Below, in pieces: positions 8,623-15,817 of a stretch of DNA of 47,543 nucleotides. A program made the translations under genes and the position numbers. Source of the stretch: Anaerolineae bacterium (GTDB lineage: Bacteria > Chloroflexota > Anaerolineae > Promineifilales > Promineifilaceae); assembly GCA_023384355.1 (NCBI GenBank), contig JAHDWL010000024.1:1-47543 (forward strand), given 5' to 3'. The stretch's first letter is position 1; the number at the start of each line of letters is the position of its first letter. The notes beneath the pieces are model-generated. The model ran no database searches and was not told where the DNA came from. It saw nothing but the letters and a program-made list of their open reading frames with translations.

Positions 8623-10335
8623 ATGAGCCTGACCTATGCTGACAAGCCCTGGATAAAAAGCTACGACAAGGGCGTGCCGGAGACTATCGAGGTGCCCGAT
8701 TATCCTGTGCAGCACTTCCTGGAAGAGGCCGCTCGCCGCGTCCCCAACAACGTCGCTCTCATTTTCCAGGGCAAGGAACTCACCTATGCTGAATTGAACA
8801 AGGCCGCCGATGCTGTCGCCGCCGGGCTGGCCGCCAACGGGTTCAAGAAGGGTGACCGCGCCGTCATCTACATGCCCAACCTGCCCCAGTTCGTCATCAT
8901 CTATTACGGTATCCTGAAGGCGGGCGGCATCGTCATCGCCACCAACCCCCTCTATACCGAGCGCGAATTGCAGCACCAACTCAAGGATTGCGGAGCCGAA
9001 ACCGTCTTCGTCCTCAGCCGCTATTACCCGTTGCTGAAGAAAGTGCAAAAAAGCGGCGAAACCAAGGTCAAGCGCATCATTGTCGCCTATATCAAGGATT
9101 ATCTGCCGGGCGTCAAGAGCGTTCTCTATGGCCTGCTGAAAGAGAAGAAGGCCGGCGATCGCGTCGATGTCGCGCCGGGCGACATCACGATGAAGGATTT
9201 CCTGGCCCTGGGCGCGCGCAGTCCCAAGCCGAACGTCACCGTCACCGGTGACGACATTGCGCTGTTGCAATATACGGGCGGCACGACCGGCCTCTCCAAG
9301 GGCGCGATCGGCCTTCATCGCAATCTGGTCGCCAACGCGCTCATGGTAGCCAGCTGGATCAGCGACTGGAAATATGGTCAGGACGGTCTGCTGGGAGCCA
9401 TCCCGTTCTTTCATTCCTACGGCATGGTCACGGCGGTGATTTTTACCCCGTCGATCGGCGGCAGGCTGATCATCATCCCCAACCCGCGCGAGCTTGCCGA
9501 CGTATTGGGCAGCATCAACAAATACCAGCCGGCCTATTTCCCCGGTGTCCCGGCAATGTACGTGGCCATCAACAACAACCCCGATGTGGCCGCGGGCAAA
9601 TACAACCTGCGCTCAATCCGGGCCTGCATCTCCGGCTCCGCTCCGCTGATGGTCGAGACGAAGCGCAAGTTCGAGGAGCTCACCGGCGGCACCCTGGTCG
9701 AGGGGTACGGCATGACCGAATCGCACGTGGCCACCCACGCCAACCCCCTGCACGGCAAGAACCCGCCCGGTTCCATCGGCCTGCCGCTGCCCGGCGTCGA
9801 GGCGCGCATCGTCGACCCGGTGGAGGGCGAAAAGGAGCTGCCTATCGGTGCTATCGGCGAGCTGATCATGCGCGGTCCGACGATCATGCAGGGTTACTGG
9901 AATATGCCCAACGAGACGGCCAGCTCACTGCGCGACGGCTGGCTCTATACCGGAGACATCGCCCGAATGGACGAGGAAGGTTACTTCTACATCGAGGATC
10001 GCAAGAAGGACCTGATCATCTGCGGTGGCTACAACGTCTACCCACGCGAGGTGGAGGAAGTGCTGGCTCGCCACCCGGCAATCATGGAGGTCAGCGTCGC
10101 CGGCGTGCCAGATCCGAAGCGCGGCGAAAATGTCAAGGCCTGGATCGTCAAGCGGCCGGGCTTCGAGAACGTCACCGAAAAAGAGATTATTGAGTGGAGC
10201 AAGGGCGAGCTGGCGGCCTACAAATACCCGCACTTAATCGAATTCCGCACTGAGCTGCCCAAAACAACCGTGGGCAAGGTCCTGAAGCGCGAACTGGTCC
10301 GCGAGCACAAGGAAAAAAGTAACGGCAAGGGCTGA
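8623..10335 (+). CDS. fadD: Long-chain fatty acid-CoA ligase (FadD-like)
   Basis: The protein has 570 residues and belongs to the ANL adenylating superfamily. It activates a fatty acid to acyl-AMP and then to acyl-CoA. Visible motifs in order are the phosphate loop YTGGTTGLSKGA (about 216-228), YGMTES (about 363), GWLYTGDIARMDEEGYFYI (about 437), the hinge DRKKDLIICGGYNVYPREVE, and the catalytic lysine region LPKTTVGKVLKREL near the C-terminus. The length and the linker are typical of FadD rather than of acetyl-CoA synthetase, but chain-length preference cannot be deduced. AAGGAGTG lies 6-13 bases before the ATG. The gene is monocistronic and ends in a strong inverted repeat. Confidence 0.93.
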   Translation: MSLTYADKPWIKSYDKGVPETIEVPDYPVQHFLEEAARRVPNNVALIFQGKELTYAELNKAADAVAAGLAANGFKKGDRAVIYMPNLPQFVIIYYGILKAGGIVIATNPLYTERELQHQLKDCGAETVFVLSRYYPLLKKVQKSGETKVKRIIVAYIKDYLPGVKSVLYGLLKEKKAGDRVDVAPGDITMKDFLALGARSPKPNVTVTGDDIALLQYTGGTTGLSKGAIGLHRNLVANALMVASWISDWKYGQDGLLGAIPFFHSYGMVTAVIFTPSIGGRLIIIPNPRELADVLGSINKYQPAYFPGVPAMYVAINNNPDVAAGKYNLRSIRACISGSAPLMVETKRKFEELTGGTLVEGYGMTESHVATHANPLHGKNPPGSIGLPLPGVEARIVDPVEGEKELPIGAIGELIMRGPTIMQGYWNMPNETASSLRDGWLYTGDIARMDEEGYFYIEDRKKDLIICGGYNVYPREVEEVLARHPAIMEVSVAGVPDPKRGENVKAWIVKRPGFENVTEKEIIEWSKGELAAYKYPHLIEFRTELPKTTVGKVLKRELVREHKEKSNGKG

Positions 10336-10346
10336 TATCAATCCGT

Positions 10347-10387
10347 CCAGACAGGTTCGGAGCCAATTTCAATCCGAACCTGTCTGG
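10347..10387. terminator. 15-bp inverted repeat, bidirectional terminator / dispersed repeat
   Basis: CCAGACAGGTTCGGA (10347-10361) and its exact complement (10373-10387) flank an 11-base loop between the convergent acyl-CoA synthetase and NYN genes. The loop contains the NYN stop codon, so one arm encodes the NYN C-terminus (QTGSD). The core AACCTGTCTGG recurs near other gene ends in this window. Confidence 0.7.
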
Positions 10388-11571
10388 TTTGCGGAATCCA
10401 GGCGGTTCAATAACTGCTGCAAATAAGGCGCATAGTCGGCGTTATCGTAGATGGCCAGCGCCGACTCCTTCACGTCAAACGGCTCCGAGAGGGTGCGAAT
10501 TGCCTCAAGATAGGCTGTGTCACAGCGAATAACGCTCTCCTGAAAAATCTTTGGTCCTTCGAGAGCCAGCAGCACCGGCGCGGTCGCCAGCGTCTTGCCT
10601 TTCAGAGTGCGCACCACGCCGGCGCGTCGAGCCAGGACGATCAGCGCATTGATCAGATTGCGCGACGCCTCGCCGTCCTCATCGGTCGGATGCGCCGTGG
10701 CCAGTCGGTCAATCAGATCGCGCCATTCCAGGTTGTCCTCCCGCTGCAGGATGGTGATCATGTCCTTCAGCAGGACGAGGCGGACTCGCGGCGGCACAAC
10801 GCGCAATTTTTGTTTCTTCAGCGCACTGCGATAGCGGCGATACAGTTCGGGTTGTACGGCCGGAGCGGCCGTCCGTCGCACATAGGTTGTCGTTCCGTCC
10901 TTTTCCAGCGTGATGCGCCCGGGGTAGCGACCGAGAAATTTCGTAAACGACGTGTCCGAATACTGAAAACGGCCAAATTGGCCATTGCTCAGCTCGATCA
11001 TACGTTCCTTAACGATGCTGGCTCGCACACGCTCATCCCCGACCAGCAGACCATCGATCGCTATTACCAGCAGCTTCTCCGCTTCACCATCAGACAGGGG
11101 CGGCGCGGGCAGCATATCCTCGTAGTAGATGTACTCATCGCACAGGCCCATCAGGCTTTCGCTGGTGGTGTGCTTCAGGCCGACGCCGATGACGTGCTTG
11201 CCACGCCTCCGCAGAGCATGAATGAGCGGCACAAAATCCCTGTCACCAGTCACAAGAACATAGGTGCTGTATTCCTGGCCGTCTACGAGGGTGTCCATCG
11301 AATCGACGACAAGGTACATGTCGATCAGGTTTTTGCCGAAGTTATTGAGCGGAACGGCCGCTTGCATGGTGAAGCCGGCCGTAGCCAGCTCTTTCATCAG
11401 CTTTTGGTCCTGACGCAGGTTGCCCGAATAGGCGCGACGCAACACCACGCGCCCGCCGGTGCGCTGCTTTACCTGATTGATGAGCAAATTGATGTCGAAA
11501 TTTATGTTGGCGTCGCGTGCGCCAATCACCATGTTGTCGAGGTCAAGAAAAACAGCGATGTCATTGGCCAT
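10369..11571 (-). CDS. NYN-domain (LabA/DUF88-like) protein with C-terminal LOTUS-like region
   Basis: The protein has 400 residues from the ATG at 11571. The N-terminal 160 residues are a NYN domain, the PIN-like nuclease fold of the LabA/DUF88 family. The acidic patch is visible in VFLDLDN (D10, D12, N13), SMDTLVDG and LVTGDRDF, where metal-binding aspartates are expected, so it may cleave or bind RNA. A second domain, about 170-255, with FGRFQYSDTSFTKFLGRYPGRI, looks like an OST-HTH/LOTUS winged helix, known in other proteins for RNA binding. The C-terminal 140 residues are helical and unassigned. A TTG start at 11610 is possible but falls inside an AT-rich -10-like sequence, so the ATG is preferred. 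The gene is divergent from the methyltransferase gene across the parS-like palindromes. Confidence 0.82.
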   Translation of the reverse strand: MANDIAVFLDLDNMVIGARDANINFDINLLINQVKQRTGGRVVLRRAYSGNLRQDQKLMKELATAGFTMQAAVPLNNFGKNLIDMYLVVDSMDTLVDGQEYSTYVLVTGDRDFVPLIHALRRRGKHVIGVGLKHTTSESLMGLCDEYIYYEDMLPAPPLSDGEAEKLLVIAIDGLLVGDERVRASIVKERMIELSNGQFGRFQYSDTSFTKFLGRYPGRITLEKDGTTTYVRRTAAPAVQPELYRRYRSALKKQKLRVVPPRVRLVLLKDMITILQREDNLEWRDLIDRLATAHPTDEDGEASRNLINALIVLARRAGVVRTLKGKTLATAPVLLALEGPKIFQESVIRCDTAYLEAIRTLSEPFDVKESALAIYDNADYAPYLQQLLNRLDSANQTGSD

Positions 11572-11696
11572 GAGCAATATCCAGGTTGGCCGCGGAGAGA
11601 TGGCAGTCAAATAATATAGTTAAACAGTTTTGAAATCACCGTTCCTGATTCTATCGAATTCGGTCGATCTCGCAACGGTAAAAGATGAATGGCCAT

Positions 11697-11712
11697 TGTT
11701 TCCCGGGAAACA
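11697..11712. promoter_or_regulatory. parS/NBS-like palindrome, copy 1
   Basis: TGTTTCCCGGGAAACA is a perfect 16-bp palindrome. It equals consensus parS (TGTTTCACGTGAAACA) except for the symmetric central change A to C / T to G, which produces the CCCGGG core of the Noc-binding site. Confidence 0.65.
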
Positions 11713-11720
11713 TAAGGCCC

Positions 11721-11746
11721 GTGATTGTTTCCCGGGAAACAATCAC
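11721..11746. promoter_or_regulatory. parS/NBS-like palindrome, copy 2 (26-bp perfect palindrome)
   Basis: The same 16-mer at 11726-11741 is embedded in a perfect 26-bp palindrome whose outer arms are GTGAT and ATCAC. Its centre is 29 bases from the centre of copy 1, so two dimers would sit on nearly the same face of the helix. Confidence 0.65.
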
Positions 11747-11776
11747 CCGGCTGGTTCTTTGTCACGTAGTCTCATG

Positions 11777-11805
11777 TTGGCAGCCGCCCTCTTTGTTGGT
11801 ACTAT
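11777..11805 (+). promoter_or_regulatory. Promoter giving a leaderless methyltransferase transcript
   Basis: TTGGCA (11777-11782), a 17-base spacer and TACTAT (11800-11805) lie seven bases before the ATG at 11813. Transcription should therefore start on, or within a base of, the start codon. Confidence 0.65.
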
Positions 11806-11812
11806 GCCGCAG

Positions 11813-12706
11813 ATGTCTGATCCAACACCCGTCTGTGATTATGAAGGCTCCGATTACCGCGCTCGTTTCTGGGAAAACCAGGGCCGGGATTACGAGGATC
11901 GGGCGGAACGCGTCGCCCTGCGCCGGCTGTTGCCGCCCACCGGCCGGACGCTGCTCGACGTCGGCGCAGGCTTTGGCCGTCTGGCCGATGAATATCGCGG
12001 CTACGATCGCGTCGTCCTGTTCGATTTCTCGCGCTCGCTACTGCGCGAGGCACAGGATCATCTGCGCCACGACCCGCGCTACCTGTACGTGGCCGGTAAC
12101 TGGTACGACATGCCGTTTGTCGATGGCCTGTTCGACACACTTGTTCAGGTGCGAACCCTTCACCACGCCGCCGACGCGCCGGCCCTCTTCCGCGAGTTGC
12201 GTCGGGTGGCCGCTCCCAACGCCGCCTACGTGCTGGAGTTCGCCAGCAAACGCAACCTCAAAGCCATGGTGCGGCACGCGTTCGGCCGACAGGCCTGGTC
12301 GCCCTACGATCCCGAACCGGTCGAGTTCGTGGCGCTCAACTTCGACTTTCACCCGGACTGGATACGCGCCCGGCTGACCGAAGTCGGATTCACGCCGGGC
12401 CGGATGCTGACCGCGTCCCACTTCCGCTTTGCGCCGCTAAAACGTGTTGTGCCCACCGACCTGCTGGTCTCGCTCGACAGCGCCATTCAACCCACGGGTG
12501 CGTGGTGGCAGTTGACCCCCAGCGTTTTCATCAGCAGCCGGAGCGGGCCGGGCGGCGCCGCCGAGCCGGAGTCGTTCTTCGCCTGTCCCACCTGCCGGAC
12601 GCCGCTCGGCGAGCCAATCGACGGCCTGATGGCCTGCGCCAATCCGTCCTGTGGCCGTCGCTGGCGCGTGGAGGATGGTCTTTATGATTTCAAGGAACCT
12701 GTCTGA
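11813..12706 (+). CDS. SAM-dependent methyltransferase with C-terminal zinc-ribbon
   Basis: The protein has 297 residues. It is a class I methyltransferase with motif I LLDVGAGFGRL (47-57), an acidic motif II (VVLFDFS) and QVRTLHHAAD after strand 4, as in UbiE/Methyltransf_11 proteins that act on small molecules. The last 50 residues hold two CxxC-type pairs (CPTCRTPLGE and CANPSCGRRW), a Trm112/zinc-ribbon-like tail, and close with GLYDF. The substrate is unknown. The frame stays open upstream to 11630, but that part has no domain and contains both palindromes and the promoter, so the ATG at 11813 is the likely start. A lipid acyltransferase and a glycosyltransferase follow, which could mean a shared role in envelope or lipid modification. 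Its last codons and stop are made by the dispersed AACCTGTC repeat. Confidence 0.85.
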   Translation: MSDPTPVCDYEGSDYRARFWENQGRDYEDRAERVALRRLLPPTGRTLLDVGAGFGRLADEYRGYDRVVLFDFSRSLLREAQDHLRHDPRYLYVAGNWYDMPFVDGLFDTLVQVRTLHHAADAPALFRELRRVAAPNAAYVLEFASKRNLKAMVRHAFGRQAWSPYDPEPVEFVALNFDFHPDWIRARLTEVGFTPGRMLTASHFRFAPLKRVVPTDLLVSLDSAIQPTGAWWQLTPSVFISSRSGPGGAAEPESFFACPTCRTPLGEPIDGLMACANPSCGRRWRVEDGLYDFKEPV

Positions 12707-12762
12707 TCCGTGTCGTCACAAATGATCTGGACCGGGGATCTTGCGCTAAAATTGCCCTCCTG

Positions 12763-13509
12763 ATGAGCAAACACACTTTTCTCCGCATCGTTCGTGCCAT
12801 CGCCAGCGTCGTCCTGGCCATCATCGCTCGCATTGAGATCATCGGCGAAGTTGATTACCAAACCGGCGGCTTCATCATTGTCGGCAACCACGTCGGCCGC
12901 CTGGAGGCCTTCCTGGTCATCCTGCTGGCCAAACGCGACGATGTCGTCCTGATTCTGGCCGAGAAATATAAAAAATACGCCTTCTGGCGCTATGTTGCCC
13001 GCAAGGTGGACGGCATATGGGTCAACCGATTCGATGCCGACTTCGCCGCCCTTCGGGCCGTGCTCAAGCGGCTGGAGAATGGCGAGGTGCTGGCCGTGGC
13101 CCCGGAAGGCACGCGTAGCCCAACGGCCACGCTGTTGCCCGGCAAACCCGGCGCAGCCTATCTGGCGGCCAAGTCCGGCTTGCCCGTCATCCCCATCGGC
13201 GTTGTCGGCACCGAGGATCAGGTTGTCAAACACCGCCTCAAACGATTTCAGCGGCTGGATATCACCGCTCGTATTGGCGTGCCCTACACCCTGCCGCCGA
13301 TGCCGAGACAAGGGCGCGACGAGTGGCTGCAAGCGCAGACCGACGACATGATGTGCCGCATCGCTGCCCTGTTGCCGCCCGACCATCGCGGCGTCTACGC
13401 CGATCACCCGCGCCTGCTCGAACTACTGCGCGAGAACGGCAGCCCGTTCCCGGAAGATCGGGCAATCAGCGCACCGATGACGCCTCTTGACGAGGATACA
13501 CAGGGTTAA
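12763..13509 (+). CDS. 1-acyl-glycerol-3-phosphate acyltransferase (PlsC)-like
   Basis: The protein has 248 residues and belongs to the PlsC/LPLAT acyltransferases, which transfer an acyl chain to lysophosphatidate or related lipids at the inner membrane. Motif III is intact in APEGTRSP (113-120), motif IV appears as GLPVIPIGVVG, and KVDGIWVNRFD fits motif II. In motif I the usual NHxxxxD reads NHVGRLE (42-48), so the aspartate of HX4D is a glutamate. A hydrophobic N-terminal helix may anchor it. TAAAAT at 12747-12752 lies 10 bases before the ATG and no good Shine-Dalgarno is seen. It lies between the methyltransferase and glycosyltransferase genes, with 56- and 68-base gaps. Confidence 0.85.
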   Translation: MSKHTFLRIVRAIASVVLAIIARIEIIGEVDYQTGGFIIVGNHVGRLEAFLVILLAKRDDVVLILAEKYKKYAFWRYVARKVDGIWVNRFDADFAALRAVLKRLENGEVLAVAPEGTRSPTATLLPGKPGAAYLAAKSGLPVIPIGVVGTEDQVVKHRLKRFQRLDITARIGVPYTLPPMPRQGRDEWLQAQTDDMMCRIAALLPPDHRGVYADHPRLLELLRENGSPFPEDRAISAPMTPLDEDTQG

Positions 13510-13565
13510 ACGCCCCGATCGCCCCTTCGGCGGACATCCCCGTTCCCTATCTTCCCCACATCGCG

Positions 13566-13571
13566 TATCAT
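13566..13571 (+). promoter_or_regulatory. -10 box directly before the glycosyltransferase start
   Basis: TATCAT ends six bases before the ATG at 13578, so the transcript would be leaderless. The -35 region (TTCCCT at 13543-13548) is weak. Confidence 0.45.
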
Positions 13572-13577
13572 TGACCC

Positions 13578-14747
13578 ATGCGTGTCGCCATGATCGGCCC
13601 GTTCGGGCTGCACCCCAAGCAGACCATGCGCAGCCGGGCGTTGGGTCTGGCGCGGCCGCTGGTTGAGCGTGGCCACGCCGTTCAGCTGATTATGCCGCCG
13701 TGGGATACGCCCGAAGAAGCCGGCCGCGCCTGGGTCGAAGACGGCGTCGAGCTACGCTATGTGCCTCTGGAGGGTGGCACGCCCGGCATCACTCGCCGGA
13801 TGGTGCGCGAGACGCTGGGTTGGCAACCGGACGTCGTCCACGCCTTCAAGCCCAAGGCCTACAGCGGGCTGGTCGCCGAATGGCTGTGGCGCTTCCACCG
13901 CCGCCGGGTCCGGATCGTCATGGACACCGACGATTGGGAGGGCGCAGGTGGCTGGAATGACATCGCCCCCTACACGCCGCTGCAAAAACGCTTCTTCGCC
14001 CGGCAGGAGCGCTGGGGGCTGACCCACGCCCATGCCGTCACCGTCGCCAGTCGCGCGCTGGAGAGTCTGGTGTGGAGCCTCGGCGCGCCGCGCCAGCAGG
14101 TGACCTACATCCCCAATGGGCCGGGCATCGCGACGCGGCTGGTCACGCGCGAAGAGCGCACCGAGGCTCGCGCCCGGCTGGGACTGGGTCAGCGGCCAAC
14201 CGTGCTGGTCTACAGCCGCCTGTTCGAGTTCGACACGGCGCGATTGACGGCAGTCCTGGAGGGCATTCGCACCATCGTGCCCGACGTGGCCGTGCTGCTG
14301 GTCGGCGCGGGGCTATACGCGGCCGACAGTGCCCGTTTTCGTGAGCAACTGGCGGCGGCTGGACTGATGGATGCGATCATCGACGCGGGTTGGGTCGAAC
14401 TGGATCAACTGCCGGCAACCCTGGCCGCGGCCGATGTGGGTATCTATATGATGGACGACACGCTCCTCAACCGCACCAAATGCCCGGTGAAGCTGGCTGA
14501 TATGCTGGTCGCCGGCGTGCCCGTAGTCGCCGAGGCAGTGGGGCAGGTGTCGGAGTACGTGCGCGACAGACAGACGGGGGTCTTGGCGGCGTCGGGGGAC
14601 GTGCAGGGACTGACGACGGCCGCAACGGAGTTGCTAAAGGACCCGGCAACGCGAGCACAAATGGGCGCCGCAGCGCGGGTGGAAGTGCTGGAGAGGTTCG
14701 GATGGGATCGGTTAACGACGCGGTTGGAAGGGGTGTATAGGGGTTAG
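13578..14747 (+). CDS. Glycosyltransferase family 4 / GT-B
   Basis: The protein has 389 residues with the GT-B layout of two Rossmann-like halves. The N-terminus reads MRVAMIGPFGLHPKQTMRSRA, followed by a middle DTDDWEG and then VTVASRALESL. The C-terminal half carries VLVYSRLFEFD, the donor-binding region with GWVELDQLPATLAAADVGIYMMDD, and CPVKLADMLVAGVPVVAEAVGQ, where a glutamate of the EX7E type is expected but the match is loose. It probably transfers a sugar from a nucleotide donor to a lipid or polysaccharide. It is the third gene of a run with the methyltransferase and PlsC-like protein. It ends overlapping the convergent PIN toxin gene by four bases. Confidence 0.85.
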   Translation: MRVAMIGPFGLHPKQTMRSRALGLARPLVERGHAVQLIMPPWDTPEEAGRAWVEDGVELRYVPLEGGTPGITRRMVRETLGWQPDVVHAFKPKAYSGLVAEWLWRFHRRRVRIVMDTDDWEGAGGWNDIAPYTPLQKRFFARQERWGLTHAHAVTVASRALESLVWSLGAPRQQVTYIPNGPGIATRLVTREERTEARARLGLGQRPTVLVYSRLFEFDTARLTAVLEGIRTIVPDVAVLLVGAGLYAADSARFREQLAAAGLMDAIIDAGWVELDQLPATLAAADVGIYMMDDTLLNRTKCPVKLADMLVAGVPVVAEAVGQVSEYVRDRQTGVLAASGDVQGLTTAATELLKDPATRAQMGAAARVEVLERFGWDRLTTRLEGVYRG

Positions 14748-15190
14748 GGTAATCCAAGAAACGGATTAACGACCGACAATCCCTGGATTGTGCGGCCGTG
14801 TTGCAGATCTTCGCTATACAGGGTCCGGCACCCGCTTTCGACGGCGGCGGTGACGATCAGGGCATCGTAGAAAGCGTAGCCCGTTGCGTTCCTGACTTGT
14901 AGCGCACGCTCATAAAACGACCGCGACGGAAAATGGCCACACAAGGGCCACAACACCTTGTAGAGGTAATCGGTCGCCTCATCCGGCGAGAAAGCCGGCA
15001 AAGCCTTACGAATCGCGACGTTAAGGAATTCCTGTATCACCTGCGTGCTGATCACACCACGCCCCGTCCGCAAGGCTTCGGCGATGAGCACCGCGGCGAC
15101 AGGTTGCTTCTGCGGCTCATTTGTTGCCTGGGCATAGACGAATAAGTTGGTGTCCAGGAAGAACAACCCGCCGTTTTCAGCGACGTTCAT
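14744..15190 (-). CDS. PIN-domain toxin (VapC-like)
   Basis: The protein has 148 residues and a PIN-domain ribonuclease fold. The four acidic positions expected for metal binding are visible as D13 in FFLDTNLFVYA, E54 in STQVIQEFLN, D109 in AFYDALIV and D128 in LYSEDLQHG. VapC-type toxins cleave tRNA or rRNA when not held by their antitoxin. The start overlaps the end of the antitoxin gene by 14 bases, the normal vapBC arrangement. The 3' end overlaps the convergent glycosyltransferase gene by four bases. Confidence 0.88.
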   Translation of the reverse strand: MNVAENGGLFFLDTNLFVYAQATNEPQKQPVAAVLIAEALRTGRGVISTQVIQEFLNVAIRKALPAFSPDEATDYLYKVLWPLCGHFPSRSFYERALQVRNATGYAFYDALIVTAAVESGCRTLYSEDLQHGRTIQGLSVVNPFLGLP

Positions 15191-15413
15191 TCATTTCCTC
15201 ACGCGTATACTTGCGGATAAATCGAGGCCCGAGTCGCTCCATTAATTCTTCATACTGTCGCACAGCGTCCTGTCGAGCGGCTTCGTCTTGCGCAACCAAC
15301 TGTTCCAGCCACTCACGAAACAGGGTGTTGAGCGTCGTGTTTCGCAGCGCCGCCTGCCGCCGCGCCTCGCGGATAAGGGCCTCGTCGGCCGAGAGGGTGA
15401 TGTTTTTGAGCAT
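15177..15413 (-). CDS. Antitoxin of the PIN toxin (VapB-like, ribbon-helix-helix type)
   Basis: The protein has 78 residues from the ATG at 15413. The start, MLKNITLSADEALI, followed by the helical ALRNTTLNTLFREWLEQL, looks like a short ribbon-helix-helix DNA-binding domain. The charged C-terminal half would wrap the toxin. The frame can be extended to a GTG at 15443, but that codon lies within the operator palindromes, so the ATG is preferred. Antitoxin precedes toxin, with overlap, and the complex probably represses its own promoter through the TAGTGTACACTA sites. Confidence 0.8.
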   Translation of the reverse strand: MLKNITLSADEALIREARRQAALRNTTLNTLFREWLEQLVAQDEAARQDAVRQYEELMERLGPRFIRKYTREEMNERR

Positions 15414-15418
15414 GGGAG

Positions 15419-15445
15419 TAGTGTACACTATTTTCGTGTACACTA
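15419..15445. promoter_or_regulatory. Tandem operator of the VapBC-like pair
   Basis: TAGTGTACACTA (15419-15430) is a perfect 12-bp palindrome. TCGTGTACACTA (15434-15445) repeats it with a perfect GTGTACAC core. The centres are 15 bases apart, immediately upstream of the antitoxin ATG, as expected for autoregulation by a ribbon-helix-helix antitoxin. Confidence 0.65.
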
Positions 15446-15503
15446 CAATCGTTTGGAAAGGCTATTGGCCGATGATTGAAACTCCGGTATCGTAAGGAGA
15501 GAT

Positions 15504-15740
15504 ATGACCGCTGTTTATACATACACCGAAGCGCGGCAGAATCTGGCGAAGTTGCTGGACAAAGCCGTGGCCGACGGCGAAGTGCGCATCCGCCGCCGAG
15601 ACGGCAGCGTCTTCGTCATTCGGCCGGAACCCGTGTCCGGGTCACCGCTGGATGTAGAAGGTGTTGATCTCGACCTTACCCGCGAGGACGTACTCGAGTT
15701 CATCGCTGAGGGCCGGCGGTATGGTGACAGCCGGCAATAA
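15504..15740 (+). CDS. Phd/YefM-like antitoxin, orphan
   Basis: The protein has 78 residues. The N-terminus, MTAVYTYTEARQNLAKLLDKA, and the following basic RIRRRDGSVFVI are the DNA-binding half of Phd/YefM antitoxins. The C-terminus is acidic and probably disordered without a partner. AAGGAGAG gives a good ribosome site. No toxin follows; the next 75 bases are non-coding and the next gene is on the other strand. The protein is therefore an orphan antitoxin, a remnant, or a partner of a toxin elsewhere. It is divergent from the VapBC-like pair. Confidence 0.75.
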   Translation: MTAVYTYTEARQNLAKLLDKAVADGEVRIRRRDGSVFVIRPEPVSGSPLDVEGVDLDLTREDVLEFIAEGRRYGDSRQ

Positions 15741-15748
15741 GTGCGCCG

Positions 15749-15768
15749 CTGGGGGCTGCCGCCCCCAG
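15749..15768. terminator. GC hairpin after the orphan antitoxin
   Basis: CTGGGGGC and GCCCCCAG form a perfect 8-bp stem with a TGCC loop, nine bases after the stop codon. There is no T-run, so it may be a dispersed repeat rather than a true intrinsic terminator. Confidence 0.4.
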
Positions 15769-15817
15769 ACCCCCGCCGGAACAGAATTCAGAAAGATCAG
15801 CAATCAGGATTCAGGAA

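Noticed and set aside
11630-11812. Upstream extension of the methyltransferase frame
   Set aside because: It contains the two palindromes and the promoter and no domain; the ATG at 11813 fits the family start and the promoter position.
15414-15443. GTG start for the VapB-like antitoxin
   Set aside because: It would place coding sequence inside the operator palindromes; the ATG at 15413 gives the usual antitoxin N-terminus.
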